Source: Bacteroidales bacterium
GTDB lineage: Bacteria; Bacteroidota; Bacteroidia; Bacteroidales; F082
Assembly (NCBI GenBank): GCA_028277395.1
Contig: JANQGJ010000025.1
Coordinates: forward strand, 1-32,867
Direction: 5' to 3'
Length of the DNA: 32,867 bases
Shown: positions 8,326 to 15,101 of the stretch, piece after piece
Layout: every line of letters begins with the position of its first letter
How positions within the stretch are numbered: position 1 is the stretch's first letter
Program-made: the position numbers and the translations under genes
Notes under the pieces: model-generated
Databases searched by the model: none
What the model saw: only the letters and a program-made list of their open reading frames with translations
Told to the model about the DNA's origin: nothing

Positions 8326-9277
8326 CGGATGTCTTAAGGATAGTATAAGTGGATTCTGCTCTTCCTGCGAAACAATTCTGTTTGAACGTTCTAAAGTAAC
8401 GCCTCAACTCACATTCAATTGGGAAGATATTTCAAAAAGAATAGATGGTCAGCCAATGGGATTTAGTATCTCAGGAGTTCAGCGAAAGGGATTTATTGGT
8501 AAACCCAGAGGTGTCAAATTAGTACCTAAAATGAGTGTAGATGAAAAATCTCAATATATAATTAAACCGATGCTATCAAGGTTTAATCTTCCTGAACAGT
8601 CACCGGCTAATGAGCATGTAACGATGCAAATAGCTAAACAGCTTTTCGGTATTAAAACTGCTGAATGTGCATTTATGAATTTTGCCAATGGTGCTCCTGC
8701 ATATATCACTAAACGATTTGATTATAATGAGAAAGGCGAGAAACTAAACCAGGAAGATTTTGTATCAGTACTCAAAGCATCTGATAAATACAAATCAAAA
8801 ACATATCAGGATGTTGGGGAATGGCTAGGTCCATTGAATAGGGTTGATTTCCTTAGAATTCTGATATTTAATTTCATAACAGGTAATGGAGATGTTCATT
8901 TAAAGAATATTTCTTTATTGGAAACAGCGGATGGTGATATGATGTTATCTCCATCTTATGATTTAATGAATACAAAGATTCATCTTACTGATAATTTATT
9001 GGCTTTAAATCTGTTTGAAGAACTTGAACAAACAAGTTTGCCCCTGGGAGAAAAATATATGTATACAAGCGAAGATTTCATAGAGTTTGGAAAGCGCCTA
9101 AAAATAAAAGACTCAATTATATCAAAAACGATTGACATGTTTAATGAAAAGGAAAATATATTAATTGCCATGGTTGATAAATCGTTTCTATCCAGCGAAG
9201 CAAAGGAGCAATACAAAAAAAATGTAGTTGAAAATTATGAATTGTTTAGACAACGAAAAGTTATTTCAACAAAATAA
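8309..9277 (+). CDS. hipT: HipT: HipA-family Ser/Thr kinase toxin with N-terminal Cys cluster
   Basis: 322 residues (ATG at 8309 or 8312). Kinase landmarks are intact: a Gly-rich loop FSISGVQRK (residues 52-60) with a SIS motif whose serines are the autophosphorylation sites in characterised HipT; an ATP-binding Lys in YIIKP (~86); the catalytic loop GNGDVHLKN (192-200, Asp195, Asn200); and the metal-binding Asp in LSPSYDL (~218). An N-terminal extension carries CNGC and CSSC (Cys5, 8, 17, 20), a plausible small zinc knuckle. HipA-family toxins phosphorylate aminoacyl-tRNA synthetases: GltX for HipA and TrpS for E. coli HipT. The target here is unknown. The gene overlaps hipS by 17 bp. All key residues are present, so it should be active. 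Confidence 0.85.
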   Translation: MMAQCNGCLKDSISGFCSSCETILFERSKVTPQLTFNWEDISKRIDGQPMGFSISGVQRKGFIGKPRGVKLVPKMSVDEKSQYIIKPMLSRFNLPEQSPANEHVTMQIAKQLFGIKTAECAFMNFANGAPAYITKRFDYNEKGEKLNQEDFVSVLKASDKYKSKTYQDVGEWLGPLNRVDFLRILIFNFITGNGDVHLKNISLLETADGDMMLSPSYDLMNTKIHLTDNLLALNLFEELEQTSLPLGEKYMYTSEDFIEFGKRLKIKDSIISKTIDMFNEKENILIAMVDKSFLSSEAKEQYKKNVVENYELFRQRKVISTK

Positions 9278-9327
9278 TGGTAAACTCCGCACAATAAAAC
9301 AATATGTAAAGTGTATTAAATCAAACT

Positions 9328-9370
9328 CCCAACTGTCGTGCATTTAACGAAATGTAACGCGTGCACTAAT
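9328..9370 (+). repeat. Accessory-island repeat, copy D
   Basis: Begins CCCAACTGTCGTGC and ends GTAACGCGTGCACTAAT, in the same orientation as copies A-C. The outer GTGCA/TGCAC pair is a perfect inverted repeat. It lies 51 bp after hipT and before the next toxin-antitoxin pair, so copies C and D bracket hipBST. Confidence 0.75.
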
Positions 9371-9493
9371 GAAACATAACCATTATATCCCAATTCCAAT
9401 CGTATGTCTGCCACCACCATCAATAAATATTATCCACATACAAAACAATTCAACTTTATTACACACCGGATAACACAATGTTTCACAAGTTAG

Positions 9494-9524
9494 TTGTACG
9501 GAAAATAACCGTATGAATAATTTG
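9494..9524 (+). promoter_or_regulatory. Likely promoter of the GNAT toxin-antitoxin pair
   Basis: TTG at 9494-9496 is 20 bp upstream of ATAATTTG (9517-9524), a near match to TAnnTTTG. The two dyads listed next flank it, one directly behind the TTG and one over the expected start point. Confidence 0.4.
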
Positions 9525-9546
9525 AATTATACGGATATTATACGTA
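9497..9546. promoter_or_regulatory. Paired operators for the DUF1778 antitoxin
   Basis: Two 17 bp dyads with the same layout: TACGG, 7 bp, CCGTA at 9497-9513, and TACGG, 7 bp, ACGTA at 9530-9546. Their starts are exactly 33 bp apart, about three helical turns, so two antitoxin dimers would sit on the same DNA face. Ribbon-helix-helix antitoxins of this class autorepress through such short dyads. Confidence 0.55.
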
Positions 9547-9567
9547 CACTTGCAAAAAATTGGAAAC

Positions 9568-9846
9568 ATGAGAATTTCAGGTGATAATAAAGCAAGATTC
9601 GATACAAGGTTATCAAAAGATCAAAAGGAGTTGTTTGAAAGAGCAGCAATTCTTGGTGGTTACAGAAGCCTTACAGACTTTGTGATTTTGACTGTTCAAA
9701 AGAAAGCCAAAGAGATAATTGAAGAACAGGAGAAGATAATCGCATCAAACAGAGATAGCGAAATATTCTTTAATGCCATTGTAAATCCCGACAAACCAAA
9801 TGATGAATTAATTGCAGCAGTGAAAGAATTTAATTCTTTGTTTTAA
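9568..9846 (+). CDS. DUF1778-family (TacA/AtaR-like) antitoxin
   Basis: The ATG at 9568 is chosen over an in-frame TTG at 9550, giving 92 residues. The N-terminal ribbon-helix-helix (RISGDNKARFDTRLSKDQK then ERAAILGGYRSLTDFVILTV) matches the DUF1778 pattern xRlsxxqkxlxexAAxlxGxsltdFv. The C-terminal half (ATG-proximal residues ~55-92; IASNRDSEIFFNAIVNPDKP, FNSLF) matches the family tail that wraps the partner acetyltransferase. In TacAT and AtaRT this protein binds operator DNA and blocks the toxin active site. The toxin gene starts 1 bp after its stop, so the two are translated together. Confidence 0.85.
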   Translation: MRISGDNKARFDTRLSKDQKELFERAAILGGYRSLTDFVILTVQKKAKEIIEEQEKIIASNRDSEIFFNAIVNPDKPNDELIAAVKEFNSLF

Positions 9847-9847
9847 T

Positions 9848-10351
9848 ATGGCTCAAATAACAGAATTACTTAACCCCAAACACCGAAAAAAAGAATTTTC
9901 CTGCGGAAAGGATATTCTGGATAGTTATCTTCATCATCAGGCTAATCAGGATATTAAAAGAAAGCTTTCGGTTTGTTTTGTGCTATCAGATTCCGATAAT
10001 CGTACCATTAAAGGTTATTATACTTTATCCAACAGTAGTATTACACAGGAAATTATACCTTCTAAATACAGAAAAAAACTGCCAGGATCATATACTTCAA
10101 TTCCTGTTACTTTGCTTGGACGGCTGGCCATTGAAAAGAATTACCAAAGAAAAGGTATTGGCAGGGTTTTGCTGGTAGATGCTTTGGTTAGGTGTTGTGA
10201 AATTTCCAAAACTATAGGCCCTTTTGCTGTAATTGTTGATCCGCTGGATACTGCTGCCGAAAACTATTATGAAAAATTTGGTTTTGTAAAATTACCTGAC
10301 AGCGGAAAAATGTTTATTCCAATGACCACGATCAGGGGTTTATTTGAATAA
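9848..10351 (+). CDS. GNAT acetyltransferase toxin (TacT/AtaT-like)
   Basis: 167 residues, the normal size of GNAT toxins. The family opening (LNPKHRKKEFSCGKDILDSYL) matches the FxCGxxxLDxxL motif. The acetyl-CoA-binding motif A is LGRLAIEKNYQRKGIGRVLL (R/Q-x-x-G-x-G/A as QRKGIG). The C-terminal AAENYYEKFGFVKL carries the conserved Tyr used as general acid in the family. Known members acetylate the amino group of aminoacyl-tRNAs and stop translation. The gene is paired with the upstream DUF1778 antitoxin, separated by 1 bp. No lesion is visible, so the toxin should be functional; tRNA specificity cannot be predicted. Confidence 0.88.
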   Translation: MAQITELLNPKHRKKEFSCGKDILDSYLHHQANQDIKRKLSVCFVLSDSDNRTIKGYYTLSNSSITQEIIPSKYRKKLPGSYTSIPVTLLGRLAIEKNYQRKGIGRVLLVDALVRCCEISKTIGPFAVIVDPLDTAAENYYEKFGFVKLPDSGKMFIPMTTIRGLFE

Positions 10352-10503
10352 TACTATGACATTATTCCGGTTCTAACTTCTCTACCCTAAAAGTTCAATT
10401 TACAAACCCTGAAAACTTGCTTATTACTGCAGGCTTAATAAAACTTAAACGAATAAAAAGGACTATTCGGATTGTTATTTTGTGATAGCAAAATCAGTCA
10501 TCG

Positions 10504-10535
10504 TAATGACCAAAAGTTATAACTTTTGGTCATTA
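10504..10535. promoter_or_regulatory. Perfect 32 bp palindrome (operator) before the DUF4143 ATPase
   Basis: TAATGACCAAAAGTTA is followed immediately by its exact reverse complement, a 32 bp palindrome with no loop and no mismatch. The right arm contains the TTTTGG that serves as the -33 element of the adjacent promoter. A bound dimer would therefore block RNA polymerase. Confidence 0.7.
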
Positions 10536-10555
10536 TAATAATTTGACTATCTTTG
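10525..10555 (+). promoter_or_regulatory. Promoter of the DUF4143 ATPase gene
   Basis: TTTG at 10525-10528, a 19 bp spacer and TATCTTTG at 10548-10555 match the Bacteroidota consensus. The start point would be only ~8-10 nt before the ATG at 10570, giving a very short leader. Confidence 0.65.
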
Positions 10556-10569
10556 TTTAAAAAAAGAAA

Positions 10570-11691
10570 ATGTATAAAAGAATACTGGAAAAAGCAGTAA
10601 ATGAGAAAATTGGAAGCGGGAAAGCAATTATTATTGTTGGTGCCAGACAAGTTGGAAAAACAACCTTGATTAAAAATCTGTTACAGGGGAAAGATTATTT
10701 ATTCTTAGATGCTGATGACCCAACTGTCAGACAACTTTTATCAAGCCCCAATACCGAACAAATAAAAACATTTCTTGAAGATTATAATACAGTTTTTATA
10801 GACGAAGCTCAAAGAATAGATGGAATAGGTTTGACATTGAAAATTATTACTGATCAGTTCAAAAATGTTCAACTATTTGTTTCAGGCTCTTCTTCATTTG
10901 ATTTGGGAAACAAATTAAACGAACCTTTAACAGGCAGAAAGTGGGAATATGAACTATTTCCAATATCATGGGAGGAATTTGAAAAAAAAGAAGGTTTTAT
11001 TAAAGCTGAACAACAAATCGAAAATCGATTATTATATGGTTTTTATCCAGAAGTTTTAAATAACAAGGGGAAAGAAAGAGAAATATTAAAAAACCTGGTA
11101 AGTAGTTATTTATACAGAGACATACTGGCCTTCTCCGAGATAAGAAAGCCGGAAATACTGGACAATTTGTTGTTAGCACTTGCCTTACAGGTTGGAAGTG
11201 AAGTTAATTATAATGAACTCTCTCAAATAGTTGGTATTAACAAAATTACAATTCAAAAATACATCGACATTCTTGAGAAAGGTTATATTGTTTTTCGACT
11301 GAATAGTTTTAGTAGAAATTTAAGAAATGAAATAAAAAGAAATAGAAAAATATACTTTTACGACAATGGACTTAGAAATATGATAATTGGTAACTTCAAT
11401 CAAATTAAACTAAGAACAGATATCGGTGCTTTATGGGAAAATTTTTTAATATCTGAAAGAGTTAAGCAGAATGCATACAAAGACACACTTACAAGAATAT
11501 ATTTCTGGAGGACAAAACAGAAACAGGAAATAGATTTTGTAGAAGAAAAAGATGGTAAAATATTTGGATTCGAATTCAAATGGAAAGCCAAATCTAAAAT
11601 GAAATTACCGGAAACATTCATTAAGACTTATGATGCTGAAACGAAAGTTATTGACAGAAACAATTTTAGAGAATTTGTAACAATAAAATAG
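10570..11691 (+). CDS. AAA_14 / DUF4143 ATPase
   Basis: 373 residues in the standard two-domain layout. The N-terminal AAA_14 domain has Walker A GARQVGKTTL (~24-33), Walker B NTVFIDEAQRI (~77-87) and sensor-like VQLFVSGSSSFDL. The C-terminal DUF4143 domain begins near SSYLYRDILAF, contains a winged-helix segment (YNELSQIVGINKITIQKYIDIL) and ends in a PD-(D/E)xK-like core: TRIYFWRTKQKQEIDFV, then GFEFKWKAK, giving Asp and Glu-x-Lys. The family is widespread in Bacteroidota and archaea but its biochemical role is unsettled. It stands alone behind its own palindrome-controlled promoter. Winged helix plus palindrome suggest it may regulate itself, which is inference. Confidence 0.88.
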   Translation: MYKRILEKAVNEKIGSGKAIIIVGARQVGKTTLIKNLLQGKDYLFLDADDPTVRQLLSSPNTEQIKTFLEDYNTVFIDEAQRIDGIGLTLKIITDQFKNVQLFVSGSSSFDLGNKLNEPLTGRKWEYELFPISWEEFEKKEGFIKAEQQIENRLLYGFYPEVLNNKGKEREILKNLVSSYLYRDILAFSEIRKPEILDNLLLALALQVGSEVNYNELSQIVGINKITIQKYIDILEKGYIVFRLNSFSRNLRNEIKRNRKIYFYDNGLRNMIIGNFNQIKLRTDIGALWENFLISERVKQNAYKDTLTRIYFWRTKQKQEIDFVEEKDGKIFGFEFKWKAKSKMKLPETFIKTYDAETKVIDRNNFREFVTIK

Positions 11692-11758
11692 ACGGTGTCA
11701 AGCAAATAGCAGTACTAATTTGAAGTAGTCAGTACCTGTTTTTACTGTAGCCTTCCCT

Positions 11759-12034
11759 ATGATTAATGAAATATTAGCACAAATGGATTCTACTCTTGAA
11801 TATGCTAAAGGAAAAATGAAGTGGTATAGTAAGGAGTTAAATGAAGCTATTTTCAGTCAGCCATATATAAAGCCCCGTTTAATTGGAGAGATCATCGGTA
11901 AAACATCAAGAACAACATTAACCAAATATATGAATGAACTGGTAGCTCACAGGATTCTCAGACCAAAAAAGGATGGTATAGAGGTGTACTATATTAATGA
12001 TGATTTATTAAGAATCCTGGAAGGGAACAACTAA
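11759..12034 (+). pseudogene. C-terminal winged-helix remnant of a Fic-family gene
   Basis: 91 residues from the first ATG; the open frame reaches back to a TAG at 11726. The sequence (YSKELNEAIFSQPYIKPRLI, then GEIIGKTSRTTLTKYMNELV, then a DGIEVYYINDDLLRILEG tail) matches the C-terminal winged helix that follows the Fic domain in many Bacteroidota Fic proteins. The Fic core itself, with its HxFx(D/E)GNGR motif, is absent: only 67 bp separate it from the preceding ATPase gene. It cannot AMPylate. It may be a relic, or a small free-standing DNA-binding protein derived from one. Truncation by insertion of the ATPase cassette is a reasonable but unproven history. Confidence 0.6.
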
Positions 12035-12313
12035 GCTGGTTTATAACCATCTATTTGACAATATGAATAGCAAAGTGCGAATTCGGCAATAAGTGTACTG
12101 AAATATTCAATATCACATACATCAAATTCCTACAGAACATTTGATCTGCCATTATCATATGATATAAGATTATACTGTTCACATCTTTCCGTCATGCACC
12201 TGCTTTTTGTATTTTAAATACCAGCTTGCCAGTAGTAACAAATTTGCTATCTTATTCGTCCTTAATTAAAAGCACTTATTATAAATGAAGTATTTATACT
12301 AAATTACATCATT

Positions 12314-13339
12314 ATGGCAATTAATTTACACAAAGCGTTTGTTTTCATTATTCTGTTATTAACAACTACTGTATTGAAAACACAGAATATTGAAAAAACC
12401 AAAATTCTTGTTTTAGGGACAACACATCTGGATCAGTTATCAGGTGTGAAAAGCAAACATCTTGATCGGGTTTTGGATAGTTTAACTCAATATGAATTCG
12501 ATGTAATCTGTATAGAGAAAATGCCTGTTGAACTTCTTCTTGACATCCGAAACAGGAATTCATCTCACTGGCAGAATTTGTACTCATATTTTAGCGATCC
12601 AATAGAAAAAGGAGAATATTATCAGGGCATTTTCAATATGAGTTACAAAGAAGCACAGTTTATCATTGATAGTCTTTTAGCTAAAAAAACATTAACCGAA
12701 ACTGATAGAATTTACCTGATGAAAGCTTCATTAAGCAGTTATGATCCCTGGACTGCATCATTGCACTATCAATATATTCCTGAAAAGACGGTAATTGACA
12801 CAACGATTGCGGAATTTATGAATAATTATACCAGGTCAGTAAATGAGATTAATTTGATAGGTGTAAACCTGGCCAGGCGATTAAATATTAATAATCTATA
12901 TCCAATTGATAATCTGCAGGATGAGACAATATTATTACATGATTTTCCGGAATTTATGATTGATTATAAAAACTCTCAGGAAATAATATCTGAACTAATA
13001 GACAATGCATTTTATGGGAAAATAGATTCAATTCAATCTGGTTGCATAAGTAAAGGAGACCTATATGATACCTACAAATTTATTAATTCGGCTGAATATA
13101 TGAATGCGGATAAAAAGGGACAATGGGATATATGGTTTAAAACAAACTTTAAATCGAAAACAGACAGAAGCCGGTACTCACTTTGGGAAATGAGAAATCT
13201 TCAGATTACAGCCAATATTATGCGTGTAGTTGCATCAAACCCCGAAAAGAATATACTTGTTATAATTGGTTCATCACATAAATTCTTTATTGAAAATCAC
13301 CTTAAAGAAATATCAGATGTAGAACTTCTTACATTTTAA
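12314..13339 (+). CDS. Exported DUF5694 protein (TraB/TIKI-like fold)
   Basis: 341 residues with a signal peptide (MAINLHKAFVFIILLLTTTVLKTQ). The mature protein opens with KTKILVLGTTHLDQLSG, the GTxHx motif near the N-terminus that DUF5694 shares with the TraB/PrgY/TIKI superfamily, then FDVICIEKMPVELLLDI and a conserved C-terminal block (MRVVASNPEKNILVIIGSSH) with the second Gly-Ser-x-His motif. In TIKI proteases the matching residues bind metal, but catalytic activity for DUF5694 members is not established. The gene stands alone, with 279 bp upstream and 497 bp downstream free of genes. The family call is fairly firm; the activity is unknown. Confidence 0.7.
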   Translation: MAINLHKAFVFIILLLTTTVLKTQNIEKTKILVLGTTHLDQLSGVKSKHLDRVLDSLTQYEFDVICIEKMPVELLLDIRNRNSSHWQNLYSYFSDPIEKGEYYQGIFNMSYKEAQFIIDSLLAKKTLTETDRIYLMKASLSSYDPWTASLHYQYIPEKTVIDTTIAEFMNNYTRSVNEINLIGVNLARRLNINNLYPIDNLQDETILLHDFPEFMIDYKNSQEIISELIDNAFYGKIDSIQSGCISKGDLYDTYKFINSAEYMNADKKGQWDIWFKTNFKSKTDRSRYSLWEMRNLQITANIMRVVASNPEKNILVIIGSSHKFFIENHLKEISDVELLTF

Positions 13340-13836
13340 TATAAGGCGATATTTTTTTGGAAAATGAATAAGTGAAAACAATAATTTACAATCAAAGAGT
13401 ATGGTTAAAAGCAAACAATATTCCTGCATTATCAGAACATATAGTCAGATTATACCTTCCTTTTCACTGGAAAATACTGTTATTAAAACGCTCCTTTTAA
13501 TTCTATGGTGAGGTAAAATTAGAAACAGGAATAAATTTTTATAAATGCGAATATTTAGGAAATCCCGACGTTGTCTGATAGTTAATTTTATACAGCTTTT
13601 GTTGTAATTGAGATCTATTTTTAAATGGTAAAAATATCCGGTTATAAGCTGGATATTAAGAACAACTTACAACCTTATTTCTATATTTAATGTCTTTTAC
13701 AACAACAAAGTACAAATACAAAACGTATAAAGAGATATATTCGTAGTAGTTTTATACTATTACATCAGGAGTATTTCTAATTTATAATCCGACAATATTT
13801 TTGAGAAAGTAACCAATATTAATTAAAGAAACCAAA
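13340..13836. other. 497 bp gene-free stretch upstream of the first M28 peptidase
   Basis: It contains a TATTTTTG (13796-13803) that may be the -7 element of the peptidase gene, although the upstream TTG is missing. It also holds a possible relic frame (13372-13578): a GTG-started frame of 42 codons (KTIIYNQRVWLKANNIPALS and onward) to a TAA, continuing in the same frame for 25 codons to a TGA. I see nothing else. Confidence 0.4.
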
Positions 13837-15057
13837 ATGAAAAATAATTTACTAATTCTCGCATTTACTGCGATTTTTGGATTAACACAACTAAGTGCTC
13901 AGCATATCTCACGAAGTGATTCACTTATTAATGTAGCTATGCAAACCATAAACTCAGATAGTATCGAGTATCAGTTGCAATGGCTACAGGATATGGGAAC
14001 CAGGTTTTTAATGGCACCAAACCATAAAGAAGTCGCTGAGAAAATCAAAGCCAGGTTTGAATCATATGGAATGACTGAAGTACGACTCGATTCTTTTGAG
14101 TGTTATACCAATATAAACTATGAAATTTTACAGTATGATACAACAACATGGCAATACAACGTTGAGGCGAAAATTACAGGAACTGAATATCCTGATGAAG
14201 AATTTTTAATAATGGGACACCATGACAATGTTCAGATAAACAGTGATCCCGAAATTTTTGCACCTGGTGCTGATGATAATGCAAGTGGAACTGTTGCCGC
14301 GCTTGAAACAGCACGTGTTCTTATGGAAATGGGATATCAGCCGGAGAGAACAATTGTCTTTCTGACAACAGCGGCTGAAGAGCTAATGTATTTTGGTGAT
14401 GCTGGATCGAAGCACTACGCAGCAGAAGCTGAGGCAGCAGGAAGAAATATATGGGGTGTAATTAATAATGATATGATAGCTTATAATGATGGAACAGATG
14501 TGATTTCTTTGTCAAATATAATTGGTTCAGAGGAGATTACCGGTGTTGCAGAATTAATTGCCGAGGGTTATACAACACTCACACCCGATGTGCAATCACC
14601 TAATCCTTTATCCGGTGCTGATCTGCAACCGTTTATTGAAGCCGGATATCATGGGGTTTATTTAATGGAGAAAGCGTTCAGTCCTTATTATCATACAGAA
14701 TTTGACCTGGTTGAACATTGCGATATTGATTATTTAACAGAAGCTATTAAGATATCATGTGGTTCATTGCTATATTCTGATGTTTCTGTTGGTATTAAAG
14801 AGACACATATTTCAGATATATGTTTTACCGCTTATCCTAATCCCGCCACTGATCATATAAACCTTATTTTAAATGATGCAAAAAGTTCTGTTGATATTAA
14901 TGTTAGCAGTTTAACCGGACAGGTTATTCATACAACAAGTACGGTACCGAATCAAAAAACTGTAGTGTTGAATCTGAAATCATACACACCGGGAGTGTAT
15001 ATTGTAACTGTTGCTAACAATGGAAGTATCGGCAAATTGAAGATAATTAAACAATAG
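13837..15057 (+). CDS. Secreted M28 metallopeptidase with type A T9SS sorting domain
   Basis: 406 residues: signal peptide (MKNNLLILAFTAIFGLTQLSAQ), M28 aminopeptidase-like domain (~35-315) and T9SS type A domain (~330-406; AYPNPATDHINL, SLTGQVIHTT, YTPGVYIVTV). All co-catalytic zinc residues are visible: His128 and Asp130 in GHHDN, bridging Asp146 in PGADDNASG, general base Glu181 with ligand Glu182 in AAEEL, Asp212 in NNDMIAY, and His286 in YYHTEFD. M28 enzymes cleave N-terminal residues from peptides. The sorting domain places this one on the surface or in the medium. A second M28 gene follows after 44 bp, suggesting joint peptide scavenging. Confidence 0.9.
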   Translation: MKNNLLILAFTAIFGLTQLSAQHISRSDSLINVAMQTINSDSIEYQLQWLQDMGTRFLMAPNHKEVAEKIKARFESYGMTEVRLDSFECYTNINYEILQYDTTTWQYNVEAKITGTEYPDEEFLIMGHHDNVQINSDPEIFAPGADDNASGTVAALETARVLMEMGYQPERTIVFLTTAAEELMYFGDAGSKHYAAEAEAAGRNIWGVINNDMIAYNDGTDVISLSNIIGSEEITGVAELIAEGYTTLTPDVQSPNPLSGADLQPFIEAGYHGVYLMEKAFSPYYHTEFDLVEHCDIDYLTEAIKISCGSLLYSDVSVGIKETHISDICFTAYPNPATDHINLILNDAKSSVDINVSSLTGQVIHTTSTVPNQKTVVLNLKSYTPGVYIVTVANNGSIGKLKIIKQ

Positions 15058-15101
15058 TACGTTTTCATCTTTTACTAATTTCGCTGTTTTATATTATTAC
15101 A

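Noticed and set aside
7128..9370. Repeats as integron attC sites separating toxin-antitoxin cassettes
   Set aside because: The CCCAAC end resembles the attC RYYYAAC box in copy C (ACCCAAC), but copies A and D have T at the first position, there is no matching GTTRRRY at the other end, the elements are shorter than normal attC sites, and no integrase gene is seen.
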